Shown here piece by piece: positions 13,230 to 26,600 of a stretch of DNA of 64,000 bases (position 1 is its first letter; every line of letters begins with the position of its first letter). The notes below the pieces were generated by a model. It ran no database searches, had not been told where the DNA came from, and saw only the letters and a list, made by a program, of their open reading frames with translations. The position numbers were made by a program, and so were the translations under genes. This DNA comes from Setophaga petechia (Eukaryota; Chordata; Aves; Passeriformes; Parulidae): positions 14,386,503 through 14,450,502 of the forward strand of contig JANCRA010000007.1 of assembly GCA_024362935.1 (NCBI GenBank), written 5' to 3'.

Positions 13230-15512
13230 ATTTTTGCCTACGGTCCTGATGGATGTGTATCTTCCTTGAACTGCTAAAGTTGTATAACAGCACACTTGTG
13301 GTGCCATACTGCATCTCTGGACAAACATTCTGTAACCCCATGGTAACAGATTAATTTGAGTGAAATTTAGAATTTTTACTCCCAAGAGAGTAAAACAGAT
13401 CATTTTTTGTTTTCTGGAAGGAACATTTTGCATGATTCTTGTTCATTTGATGTTTTAAGTGGTGGAGCTGAAAATTTATATCCAATGAAGAACAGGAGAA
13501 CACGGTGGATATCTTGAAAGCTATTTTCTGTGTGGAATAGTATCCAATTAACTTTTTGGTAGAGAAGTTTAAAACAAGACTAGGCTATTTCCAAGAGAAT
13601 AATTTGAAGAGGGTGTTCTGAAAAGCACAAACACTTGTGCTTTTTTGCAATCAGAGCTGCAAAGATATTACCAAAAAACCAATTCTGTTTATGTTCACTT
13701 CATGGTACATGTAGCTAAGTACTGAAGTGATCTACTTTAATATGTGCAAACTGTCACAGAAAGAAAATTTCAGTTTATGTATTTTTGAGAATTTTCTGTG
13801 GGCTTGTTTATTTCTAAGCCAAATTTGACTGAGAGGCATTTAACTAACCATCAATAAGCATTTATACTATAGGACTTTGATTTGGAAAAAGAAAGAAAAG
13901 TCAAATGAGAAGAAAATTCCTTTGTCTTTAGGGATGCTGCCTAAGAAGAGAAGAAACTTAGTGAATAAATCATTATTAGACAGTCATTGTTCTCATCTAA
14001 GTATTATCTTTTACACCACTCTTTGGCACATTTATTAAGATTAGCTTTGTTTGGTTGCTTTGGTTTGTTTTTTTCTCTTTGCAGAGCTTTCTTTTGTTGT
14101 GACTCCCTTGTTCTACATGATGCCAGGTCATTTAAAAGCAAAATCTGTCTTTTCAGGGCCCAGCCCTTTGGTCTTGACCAAGGCAAAATGAAGTTCCCTA
14201 GCAGGCTTGGGCAAACAGACAGAGGTGGTAGGCTGGAACACAGTCTGTAATAAAATAGTGTCAGAAGAGAGTTATAGCAAAAGACTATTGTTTGATTTCT
14301 TCACAGATAAATCTGGTGCAGTTGACACATATCCCATTTTTGTTGTTTTTCTTATGTATCTTATTGCAAGTAATATTTTTTTCTCAACCTCTGCTCGTGC
14401 ACTGCTAATGTGTACTAAGCTTTTTAAATATAGCAGCTACTATTACTACAACTGATGTCTTTCCTTTTAGCTTTAAAGTAAAAGCTTCCTAGGCATCAGT
14501 TATATTATCTTCTAATTAATTGTTCTGTTAACAGTAGGATCCTAACAGTAGGATGGGGAAAAGCTTGTTTTTTCTTCTTTGTACCAGAGTAAAGTAGCAT
14601 TAGTATGAACCTGAGAAAGCAGGCATGAGTTTATTCCCTTTGATAATACATGTAAAAGTTACATACAGATTATCAAGTGCAGTTACAATCTCAAAACTGT
14701 AAAGATGGAGGTTAATTCTTATAGATGAATTCTTAGGAAGCTGCACTTGTTTAAGCTGTACATCTTGTGACATAAGTTATCCAAGAGTAACTTACAACTG
14801 ACAGAACTCTGAGTGATTTTCTATCTGGAAATCAATCTGTCCTTGAAAATGCACCTCATCCTCATTAAAAGATTGCATAACACACACATCCTCTGTTATA
14901 CAGGTATTGTCTCCCCACTTCCATTCAACCTCATTCTGTTCACTCCTGTTAAAACTCCGTTTTGGGAGGAGAGTAGAGCGATGAGGTCTGACTTGTGCTG
15001 GAGATCTGTGCGCAATGGCAGGCTGCATTCACATTCCCGACTAACTGAATCATTGAACATCAAGGCATTGAATATTTTACATCTCTTCATGAAGACTCTG
15101 TTGTTTGGCATGTGAGGAGCGAGAACCAACTGGTGTCTAGTTCATTAGCAAAAGCAGGCTGGCAGCTGTTATGTTGATATTGAAAATAGTACTTTACCTG
15201 TCTGGGAATACAGCAGAGCACTAATTCTATTTTTCTGTAGCGCAGATTAACTGATAATAACTCTAAGAATAACCCGAATGTGGTTCCCCCGCCTTTGTTT
15301 TTGAAGTATGAAACCAATTTGAACACCTGTGTTCAAAACCCTGGTATTCTTCTCTGCTTCTCCTTCAAACCAATCTCTTCGACTAACATGTATTTGATTT
15401 TTATTACTGTTGGCCTATGTTAGCAATGAAGTATCAGTGCGTGAATGGACATAGAGTGTGTGTTCTTTGCTACTTCACTTGTATTTCATATTGCACTCAG
15501 AGCAGTACTTAA

Positions 15513-15632
<120 letters not shown>

Positions 15633-17339
15633 TAAGACTGAAAAAACTCATATCTTCATCTCCTTTCTTTCTTCCTTCCTCCTCTCCTCCCCCCACATCA
15701 AAAATAAGGGGAGAGGGGGGAAAAAAAGATTGTTAGATGGTTTCTGAAAGGCTGAAGTATTTATTCTGTCAGCTTGTCAGCAGTTAATGATAGAGCTGAA
15801 AAAAAATTCTGTCATGAAAAACAGTTTGAAAAGCTGTTTGAAAAATACATAGGCTTTAAAGTCTTAGCTGTCACCCTGTCCTGTCCATGTGTAGTTCTTA
15901 AACAGCAGTGGCACTAATGATAGCACTAACCAATCAGGGGAACTCATGTGGTTAGTTTGCCTCAGGCAATTCTCTTTTTGTTGGATTCCCTCTGAGTACT
16001 GTTTTCTGTACTTAAGGCCATATGTGAGATGTATCATCACAATCAAAAATGAACCTGAATATTACCTTCCTTTTATCCTGTCGATTGAAATCAAATTTCT
16101 GTTAATTGATTTAGACTGATGAAAAAGTCTAATAATATATGTACTTGCCAAAGCAAAGTTCAAAACTAACACAGTTTTAGTCAAGCTAAAAGCACATTAA
16201 TTATGAAATACAGGGATTTTTAAGAGGGTAGTATATACTCTAAAAGTGGGTGATGAAAACAGAATCTTGTTAATGATATTTTCCCCTGTTGCTATGTGTA
16301 CATTATTTTACAATAGTACTCCTTTGTATCACTATGTAGTTTCCTTTTATAGGACAAATTACCTCGAAGACATTTGTTAAAACTAGAACTGCAACAAGAA
16401 ATTGTAATCTATTAAAATATTACGTGATTTGCATTCTATATCACTGTGCTTTGCCTTTTACCTGCTCAACTCAGTCAAAATTTGTTCCTTTAGTGGATCC
16501 AGTTTCCAACAAGTCTGTTCCTGCTCTGTTTTTGCATATCCTATGAACCCAGGCTAGACCCTCAGTCCATAATTGTATCCATAAATACCATAGTAGAGAT
16601 TTCCACTCTATGTGTGTATATATGTACACATACACAGAAAATGTAAACTTAATTGCATATATAAACAAACACATTCATGGAATTTGAGATTTATGTGTGT
16701 ATAACTGTGTCTGCTCACAGAGGTTAAGTGAAAAAAAATTGATACAAATATATAGTTCTTTCCATAAATAAAATCTCTTATCATTTTTGTTGACAATGAT
16801 TTTGTTCCTGTAACGATTCTGGGTACAGGTAGGTGATATTTCTCTTTGTATTTCAGTCACTAGACTGGAATTTTCTTTGGGCAGTTACAGAAGCATCCAT
16901 ATTTGTTTATTGTTTCTGCAATATAGGGCATATTCAAGGACGTAACTTCCACAAATCGTCTTCATCTCTGTTTAGACTACAGAACCAAAAGTGAGATTGA
17001 TTCACAGAGGGAAAATGCACCCAGCTGTGGCTTTTTTTTTCCCCTATTGACCATCTATTTCTGTAGAATGTGTCATTAAAAGTTCTCTGCCTTCCTGTTA
17101 GCTCAGCCTTGCCCATATGACACTGATTTACATGCTTGTTTACAGTTTATGAGGAAGAATAAAATGAGCATACTGGCAAACTTCTCATTTTTATAGTGCC
17201 AGTTGTCATGCTAGCATAGTTTTCTATTTACTTACCTTTGGTCAGTCCTCTTATCTGGTGCTAATTGTTTTAACTGCTTAAAATTTAAACATGTGGAGAT
17301 TCCCCCCCTCACCTTCTCCCAGATTCTAATTTTGGGGAA

Positions 17340-17381
17340 GGAGAAGTAAAAAGAAAGAGAAAGGGAGAGAGAGAGAAGGAG
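17340..17381. repeat. GA-rich simple sequence
   Basis: A purine-only run made of gaaa and gaga units (ggagaagtaaaaagaaagag, then agagagagagaagga nearby). This is ordinary low-complexity intron sequence. Confidence 0.8.
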
Positions 17382-20300
17382 CTGAACACACTGTCCCTGT
17401 TTGCTATGTAAAGTATGCCTCATTTCTTTGATCTTGAGTAATAATAATTCTGGGGAGTTATACTGTTTTCATATGCTTCAAAGCTGTGTCAAAGTTTTGC
17501 TGCTTAAGGGTACTTCTTTATTCTATTGGCTCTTGGGTACTGAGATGACAGGTCCTCTGTACTAGGTGCAGGCTTTTTCAAGTCATAGCCTTCAGCAAAA
17601 CATCAAATTACCAAATACAGGGTAACATACTTCTACACAAATGCCTTTCCTGTAGATATATTATACCATATATATTAAATACTTTAGTGTTACACGGTAC
17701 ATTTTATGTGCAATAGAAAGTGATGGTTTGAGGTAGCCTTAGGGGTACTTTTTTCCACAAGCAGAAAAAGCTAGTGTATACCGTATCAAGTATGGTTTTT
17801 ACAGGACTTTCTGCCCGAAGGCCTTTGTAAATAAGTAATGATCAACAGATTGGCTGTGGGTTTTTGAAAAGCATGCCTGTGTCAGTTTGCATGATGGGGG
17901 AAGATTTTCAAAGTACAGCCTGCTTTCATTGCCTGCTGAAGAGGGACTGAGGGAGAGTAGTCGTCCTGAGCCTGAGCTGTCTGCTCAGTAGCACATCAGA
18001 ATTGCTAAACACAGGTTGAGCAGAGAGTGGAGAACTTGCCAAGCTTCCAAATCCAGACATTGTTTTCTTCCTCATCTCTGTTGCTGCTAAATTTATTCTC
18101 CAGCCCAGTGTTGGCACCCTCAGCTTCTCCCCAGACCCAACCGTCTCTTCCTTTTACTCTTTATCTACACTGACTTAACTTTGGTCCAAGGTGCTAGAAA
18201 AGACAAAGTGGATTGAATCAGAAGAGAGCTCTGTTAAGATGTGTTTGTAATGGTCAAACTCTTTTCTCCTCTCTGGAACAAAGGTGGATTGTATAATCTG
18301 CTATTTTGTGTCCTTGTAAATTACAGAAAGTGACAGGTACTTGCTTTCCTGCCCAGAAATCTTTAGTGCATGTCAGCTAGAAGTACCCAAGAGGTAAATC
18401 AGCTAAAACACTTTTGTGTCTGTAGCTGATATTTATCTTTTTTGTAATTTTTTTTGTAAATTTGCTTTAAAAACTCCTTTTTCAAGTCAGTTTTGCCCCT
18501 GTCCCGCCTGCCCAGAAGTAGCTGGCTATTTTGCAAACTTTTTCTCAGCTGTGGTTTGAGATCCAGAGGATCTAGAAGGAGCCTGGAAGACAAGAAGTCT
18601 GGAGTATGAAAACAACAAATACGTGAAAATTTCATTAATAAATTGAAATCCAAATTGTGACTTTTGAATCATTCTGAGCAGCCCTACAGTTAAGATAATG
18701 TAGAAAATGCTGCATAAGTTTTAGATTCCTGCAGTGGTGGAGGGTATTATGCTATGAGACAAAACTTTATGACTTCTTGTGTTGCTGGATTAGAACAGAG
18801 GATGGAAATGGTATCACAGGGATTCCCTGGGACCTCATGACAAGTGGTCTGACCTGGTATGGGAGTGGGAGTTTTTGAGATTTACTAACACATAAGTAGA
18901 AATCTGCATTACCAAATATGAAATGGATAGATAGATTGAAGACATCTTTTTAATGGCACCTTTTTAATGACTCTAAATGACAATATATTACTAACTGATA
19001 TAAATAGACAATTGACATACGAATGCTCTTAGTGTGCATCACAGCTGGTCTAGATTCATACTTAGGAAGTCACTGTTCTAACTGAATGCTGCATCACATC
19101 AAATGGCATGAGCAAAATCACACTGATGCAATACTAGAAGAGTCTAATCAATCAGAAACAAATCTTTCAAATTCCAACAATACCTACAAATGCAAATTAA
19201 CCAGAAAAATGCTCAGCATTGTCATGACTGTTTTTACGTGTTTTACATCAGTAAAATTCTGTCCCATTAAAGGCACAAGGGCATGGATACTTTTTTTAAA
19301 TGACTGAAACTCCAACAGGAAAAAATATACTCCAGTTAAAATGTGAACACACTATTACAGTAAAAAGTAAAATTTAAATAAGCAATGGAAGGAAAAGGAA
19401 GGAAGGCTGTGACTGGGAGAGTAATCACATATCAGGTATCCTTCATGAGGTGGAGAAGAAAAGTAGAACTGATCAATGCCTCTGGTATCATGCAGCAGTA
19501 TCAGTCCTGTTCATCATCTCAGTTGCAGGTTCTGATGCGTGTTATTGATGAGCAACCATGTTAACTCTGAGGAGGCTATGTTCCCTGAATAGCAAAGAGC
19601 AAAGCTAGTTTTTAAAAAAATGTGTCATTTTGGATTCAGAATGACCAGTTAAAAATGTGAAAAGCCCTGGATATGAATCAAAAAAGCCACTTAAATGATT
19701 GTTGCTGAGCCTCAAGTCTGTACTTACTGCTTTGGTAGCTGCTACTGCCTGAGTGGAATACACTGACTTGAAGGAAATGTCAGCCCAGCCGAGTCAAACT
19801 ACCTCTTAATGCAAGAACAAATAGCATATGACAGGGCCCAAGGGGCCTGAAGAGCAAACAAATAGTTTGTCCCTGTCCACTCTGGATGTAGTGGTGTAGT
19901 TGACATAGGCCTCTAGACAAGTAGCATACTCAGCAAAGGGTCATTATCATTAGTGTCCCTGATCACATAAGAATCAGAGGCATCAGAGGACACTGGGTTT
20001 TCAGTGTGTTGCCAAGGAGAATTTCGTAAGCCTGAGGATTTTTTTTGATTGAAGATCTAAAATAATTCCCAACCAAACAATAAAACTTGCTCAGAAACTG
20101 TCAAGACCCAGCTAAATGACACAGAAAAACAAGTGAGCACTTTGGCATACGTTTCCAGAAGCCTAATGAGATTATTTATCTGAAGTTGAGGAGAAACCTC
20201 CTGTCTTTTTTCCTGAAGTTGTATATAATATTTTAAGTATATGAACAATGGCTGTGCACATTTATCTCCTCATCCACCCACTAAGCCACATACAAGTAAA

Positions 20301-20958
20301 TGTACATACACATTTCTGCTAGTGCCACTCAGCATGAATATGCATTGCCTCTGCCATTTTAGTGCTGCCCTTCCATGAAATGAAACTGTGAGCTTTCTCA
20401 TAGAAACAAAAAAAGAAAAAGTGATGGCAGATCTAGGGAAGCATTTCTCAAGCCATAACTGGTAAAATAAGTTGACTCTGATAATTTTCCATTACTCCCT
20501 TAAACCAGACATGAAAGTAATATTTGAAAAGGTGAAAGCCCACTGATGAACCATTATAATGGTATATATTTATGTCCCTCTGCCTTGGAAGTTTCCATTT
20601 TATACTCAAATTTATATTCAGACTTTATGCAGTGCTAATATGCAATGATAACCAAGCTGCAACCCAGCAGGTATATAATAGCATAATTCACTTCTTGATT
20701 CTGTTTTACAAATTCACTATGGAACAACAGGAGTAATTCAGTGATTGCCATGTTACCTTACACCAGTTTTTAACAATACTATAGAATTAAATTATTTAAA
20801 TGATAGGTGGTAGTATCTGTTTGGCTCCTGAATCTCACTATTATTGGTAGATCAGGGACTGGTAACTTTGGTTTCCTGTTTAATTTGTCTCCTTTCCATT
20901 TCTTTGTTGAAGGACTGACTTCTTGATCTGAAGTATGGTACCCAGGTTTCAAGAAGAC

Positions 20959-22081
20959 TGTAGTGGGTTGGTGCTGGCTGATGTCAGACACCCTTGAAAG
21001 CTGCTCTGTCACTGCTCTCCACAGCTGGACAGGGGAGGGAAAATGCCACAAAGGGTTCATGGGTTGAGATAATGGCAGAGATCCCTTACAAAATAGACTC
21101 ACATTAGAGGTATTAATTAATTTTATTGCTAAAAAAATCAGAGTGGGATAATGACAAGTGTAAACGGACCTTAAAACATCTCCCCCCCACTTCTTCCTCC
21201 TTCCCAGCTCTACCTCCTCCCCCCAGAGGTGCAGGGAGATGAGAAGTGGGGTTTATGGTCAGTGATCACATGTCATTTCTCCCATTGCTTAGGGAGAGGA
21301 GTCCTTCCCTGGCTTCAGTGTGGGGTCCATCCCATGGGAGAGTTCTCTGTGCACTTCTGCAATGTGAGTCCATTCCATGGGCAGCAGTTCTCTGCAAACT
21401 GCTGAAATCTGGGCCACTCTTCCACTGATTGCAGTCCCTCAAGGACAGGCTGCTCCAGCATGGCTCCTTCACAGGGTCACAGGTCCTACCAGGAAACCTG
21501 CTCCAGCATGGGCTCCTCTCTCCATGGGTCTGCAGGTCCCTGCCGGGTGGCTGCTCCAGCATGGGCGTCTTATGAGGTCCCAGCTCCCTCAGACATCACC
21601 TTTCCCAGCCTGGGTCTCTTGCATGGCTGCAGGGGGATCTCTGCATCCCCATGGAGCTCCATGGGCGGCAGGGGCACATCCTGCTTCTCCATGATCTCCA
21701 TGGGCTGCAGGGGCACATCCTGCTTCTCCATGATCTTCTCCATGGGCTGCAGGGGCACATCCTGCTTCACTGTGATCTTTGCCATGGGCTGCATGGGAAC
21801 CTCAGCTCAGGTGCCTGGAGCACATCCTGCCCCTCCTTCTTCACTGACCATGGTGTCTGCAGAGCTGTTCCTCTCACATGTTCTCACTCTGCTCTTCTCT
21901 GGCCTCATTACATCCACAATAACTTTTTTTTCCTTGTTCTTAAATCTGTTATAACAGAGGTGTTACCATCATTTCTAATTGGCCCAGCCTTGGCCAGTGG
22001 AGGAAACTTCAAGCAGTTTGTTGCAGAAGCCACCCTTGTAGCACCCTGGCTACCAAAACCAGGCCATGCAAACCCAATACA
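20959..22081 (-). mobile_element. LTR-like element of avian endogenous retrovirus type (probable solo LTR)
   Basis: About 1.1 kb of sequence differs in composition from its surroundings. It is rich in CTCC, CATGGGC and GCAGG, and is bounded by TGTAGTGGGTTGG and AAACCCAATACA. These ends are inverted (TGTA...TACA), as expected for an LTR. I recognise the text as a repeat common in bird genomes, with phrases such as GGTGCTGGCTGATGTCAGAC and TTCACTGACCATGGTGTCTG. The family name and the strand are uncertain. No gag, pol or env coding sequence is present, so it is probably a solo LTR or a non-autonomous relative. I could not find a clear target-site duplication (aagac on the left, gtagt on the right). 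Long open frames inside it come from repeated units, not genes. Confidence 0.7.
21659..21803. repeat. Tandem repeat of ~40 bp inside the LTR-like element
   Basis: Three to four head-to-tail copies of a unit of about 39-42 bp start with ccatgggctgcaggggcaca and continue cctgcttctccatgatct. Copies begin near 21659, 21699, 21740 and 21782. The third and fourth copies diverge. The array makes repetitive open frames on both strands that should not be annotated as genes. Confidence 0.85.
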
Positions 22082-23159
22082 GTAGTTGTGTTATAAGCCA
22101 TGGCAATAAAAACAGCATCCGATTTTTTTTTTTTTTTGAGGTTACTTGAAGTCTAGGACAAGTCTTTTTGGGATGAGGGAGCAGGAAAGGAAAGGAGAAT
22201 TATTTTTGAAAGAATTATTTTTGAAAGGAGAATTATTTTACTTTCCTGCAGAAGAAAAATACAGTTTTTATAAAGTTCAGGGTAAGAGAAGATGCACTCA
22301 GATCAAAGCAATAGAAATAAAACGCTCTTTAGCTATAAACTGGGTTTAAAGAAAAAAAAAAGTATTCTTATAAACATTGACTGGCAACAGTGGTAGCTTT
22401 AACCATAATGTCACACTCTTCATCTTAAGTGACAAAAACACTCCTATATTTTATGATGCCACTTAACTGTGGGTTTAGTTTTTACAAATAAGAAATTATT
22501 TTTTCAGGTACATTCTCCTACACCTCAAAGATTACTAGTTCTGCAGCTTCAGTGGCTCTAAATGGGAAATCATAAAAACAAAAGACATGTTGACTGTTTA
22601 CTTTGTTTTCCCTTCATTAAATTGCTTGTGGAAAAGTCTGGAAGTTAACTGTTTTGTTACTTTTTTATGTGAGAGGCTTCATGCTTCAGAAACATATTTT
22701 GATCATGTCCTGAGATATCAAGATAATTAAAAACCAAGGTTCTTACAGTAAGCAGCTTTATGTCATTGTTCTAAGTAGTCTTGATAAATTAATGGGACAT
22801 CTTCAGTAAGGCTTCTGAGAATAATAAAACCAGCAACGTCCGGGCAGAGCAAGAGGCAAGAAAGGACAATTAACTCTGCAGTTCAGCCCATAAACTGGAC
22901 AAGGCACTAGGTACCAAGCACTGTATTAGATAAAGTCTTCTTCCTAGATTTAGGGGAAAAAAGACAGTATGAGATTGTAATAATATTAGGATAGCTTCTG
23001 AATATGTCAGTGAAAGAATTTAGCAGTAAAACGCAGGTTTTCTTTCTCTTGTCACACTGGGTTTTCTTCTCTAAAGTGTGGTGCATCTGGGCACTGAATC
23101 CTTGCAAATTTCGTTTCTGATTAACCTGTGAAAGGAAAGATCAGTGAGAGAGTGTCATT

Positions 23160-23630
23160 AGTGTAACACACAGAGGCAACAAATTCTCATTACAACTTAA
23201 TGCCATCCGCGCAGACTGCAGGGTCACAGGGAATGGCTAATGGTAGCCGACAAATGTTGGGTGTATTAGTCACAAAACATTTGCTGAATTCCATCAGAAT
23301 GTCGTGACAACCTTCATAGCTAGTCCCAGTGAGCTGCTGGAGTCACTGGAGTTTTCCTGTGACAAGCCGTCACTCTGTCTTGGTTGAGCTTTATAGCACC
23401 AGTCAAAGCAGTCAGAGAAGATTGAAGTGACACAGGCCCACTGAGTAAATAGTGAAACATGCAGCACATCATGAAATATTCAGCCAGGGTGTAAAAGCTC
23501 TAAATGCTTTTTCAATTATTAGCACCTGCACTGGCTGCACACATCTAACACTAACAGCATGTTAATTGCCGCAATTTGTTAGGGTACTTGTAGGAAAAAT
23601 TTTGAAGGCGTGAGACGTTCTTTAGCATGC
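23160..23630. promoter_or_regulatory. Candidate conserved non-coding block B
   Basis: A repeat-free stretch with scattered CpG (ccatccgcgcagactgcagg, gccgacaaatg, gaatgtcgtgacaacc, gtgagacgttc) and homeodomain-like cores, including gttaattgccgcaatttg near its end. It is unlike the decayed sequence on either side and has no coding frame. The enhancer role is inferred from appearance only. Confidence 0.3.
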
Positions 23631-26600
23631 CTTCGATTCCTCTCTTACCTTCAGCAAACCCACTCCTTCTTCCTAAAATTAAGCATCTGTGTGCATACAC
23701 TTGCTAAGACATAACCACAAACCCCTAAGTCAGGTAGGAAAACTCAAAATTCCTGAACCACAGGCAGGGTGTCGTTAAAGACCCTGAATCTTGTGCAGGA
23801 GACTGCTGAACATCTTTTTGTGCTTAAATCCAGATATGTCTACCTGAGAAAGGCACAACTGCAGACTCAAACAGACACAGGTTAAAGAGGAGTAGTGTTT
23901 TTATCAGGTGTGGTTTGCATTGACTTTTTATATAAAATGAAATTTATTGGAGGACAGAATAAAAACTAGCAAGGCATTGTCTTGCAATTGTATAAAGACT
24001 AAGAGATTACAGTTTTTTTTCAGGCAACCCCAGGGTCCTCCCTGCTGGTCACACAGCATTCTTGTTCCCAGTGCTCAGCACTCAGGGTAGTTCCACTGCA
24101 GACCAGGGAGGGCATGTTGCTCTAGTTCTCAATTGCATGTGTATAATAGCATAAGACAAGGGTGACATAATACAAGGGCATGTTTAACAATAGTCATTTA
24201 CTGAGGCAGCCCTTTAGTCCTGAATGGTCTTTTTAGTTCTGTCCATCCCCAGTGAGTACCTAAAAGTTTCAGACTCAAAACCTCAGATTTTGCCATGTTT
24301 ATAACTGTGTGCTAGGGAAGCAGTACTCTTTAAAATGTAATGTTGACTTCCTTGCAGTAGGTTTTCTGTAAGTGGGATTTATGGTTTTGCTTTAGGCGGT
24401 TGTCTTCCAGGCAGGCTTTTTGGGGTTGCAGCTGTAGCTTGGCATTTAGAGTCGTTTTCAAGTTTAATTGCACATGAGTGGCATTACAGGCTCTTCAAAA
24501 CCTTGAAAAGATGGCATTTTGCTCTTCATTTTAAGTCATGCGTATGTAATATCTGCTATAAGAACTAGAGAAGTTATTTTTAAACTGGGGTTATGGATGA
24601 GGGAAATTTAACTTCTGTTCCTTTCTTTCCATACAGGCTATACATGTCTTTTCCTAGCCAGAAGGACCAAATGCTTTGGTCATTGCAAGTCATAAAAACC
24701 AACATCTCAATTAAAACAAGTACTAGGGGTTTAATTGACAGAAAGTGCTTTTCTTCATATGATTTGAATTCTTGAATCAGAGGACTTTGCAGCCCTGGAG
24801 AACATAATGACTGCAGTGTGAATATAAGCATTTCTGCAGTAACCTGCCAATGTGACTCAAGCACAGCTTGACAAGGCCATCTTCAAGGATGAGGAGGCAG
24901 TGAGGTCTAGAAACATTCAGTCCGTGATTTGGCTGTATGGACAACAACTGTAATGCTTTGTGTAATATAAATTTTAATGGGAAGAGGGTGTCCAAATGCC
25001 TTAGGCAGATTTTACAGCTTTGGCCTCCCTGTGTGTCTATCTTAATTAATTTTTAGTATTTGCAAAACAGGTTTGGATGATCAAATTAATGAGGGTGTAT
25101 ATGTCCGAAGTAGTCATACTATTTTATAACTGTTCTGCTCAATTCAGTTTTTAAAAACATAAGTCAGTGTATCTTCTGATACACTCAGTAACGTCTCAGA
25201 ACAAAGTTGGACCTAAGTAGCAAAGAGTTTCCAAGGTCCAGAGACAGCTTCAGGGATCACTTTACTGAGAATGAAAGAACATTGATTAAAGAGAAATGAA
25301 AATAATATCTTAGCCCAGAAGATTTAAATTTAATAAATCCACTTACATGGATAACCCCACATATTGTGAAACAGAATGTGGCTAGTCATATCACAGAGTC
25401 CTTCTCAGGCAATAATCCGTTATCCTGGAGTAAAAGTAGAAAAATAATATCTCTTAGCATGCTTTCATGTGCATGTCCCATCCTTTTTGCCTCCTTTAAG
25501 GTTCCCACTTGCTATACTCCAAGCAATAAAGGAGAGTCTAAACTGTTTATGATACTGCCAATAAATGCATGTATTGATTAAAAAAAAAAAAGGCTTTTTT
25601 AAAAAAATCACAATTCGTTGCCTAAAACTTCAACAGGGGGTTACATCTAATGATTCACATGCTTTGTTCTTCCCTGAAACCAACTTTTGTTTAAGCCTAA
25701 AATATTCTAATAAACCTTTGGAAGAAGGTACTTTGAATGTTCCCTGTTAGGATGCCAAGCAGTAAAGAACTGTACTAGGCTTTAAGCACTCGCACTCTAA
25801 AAACTGCCTAAAACCTCAAGGCAGTTCACTGTAATTGGATGTCAGATATCTGATGCCACCTGCTTTGTTATAACACTCCTTTCAATTTGTATCATTTCTG
25901 TGAATCATTTTTGTGTCTAGAATTAGAGTATTGCTAAATAGTCACTTGTGTTAAAGCTTCAGATCATCTATTTAATTTTAAATCTCAGAGCAGAAAGGAA
26001 ACACTGACTACAAAACTAGAATATGGCATTGTTTAAAAATTGATTTATTACAGTTCCTCTGATGAAGCATAGGGGGAAAGGAAAATTCCTTCTTAAATGT
26101 GCTTGATTTCTGAAAGGAAAAGATGTGATTTGACTGGTGAGCTTTGCTTTTGAAAAGTGAACTTTTCAGTGCTTCTCTAGAAAAACTCATGAAGAAATGT
26201 TCTGTGGAAGTACTGGGGGAAAAAACCCAACCCTGAAACAACAGAAAGAAAAACATTCCTCAATGGAAACTCCTGAAGATTCCTAATCTTTTGGCAAACT
26301 TTCTTATTTTGAAACATATAGATAACACAGTTCATTAGAAAAAATAGCTGGGACAAGGCACCACTAAATGTAGTCTGAGCATTAGTACAAGCTTCAAATT
26401 GAGGTGCGTTCATGGCTGCAGATCTCATTGTATCACCTGCAACTCTGAGCAGATGGGGAATGCCCAATGAGTGGCATCTCAGCTTGCAGACAAAACTACC
26501 ATGGCTGCATCTTGCTGATGGATGGAAGAGAATGCAGAGTCTATATATTTTTATAGAAATTTTAAAATGCCAACAAAACAACAACCAAGCCCCCACAACA

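Noticed and set aside
14813..15115. Overlapping open frames on both strands (100, 78 and 77 codons)
   Set aside because: No homology is recognised, frames on both strands are equally open, and this is consistent with chance or an old decayed repeat.
21659..21803. CRISPR-like direct repeats
   Set aside because: The units are contiguous tandem copies without unique spacers, in vertebrate DNA, within a mobile element.
21460..21954. 164-codon open frame with repeated GCRGTSCFSM units
   Set aside because: It is a translation of the ~40-bp tandem repeat inside the LTR-like element. Similar repetitive frames appear on the other strand and in other frames.
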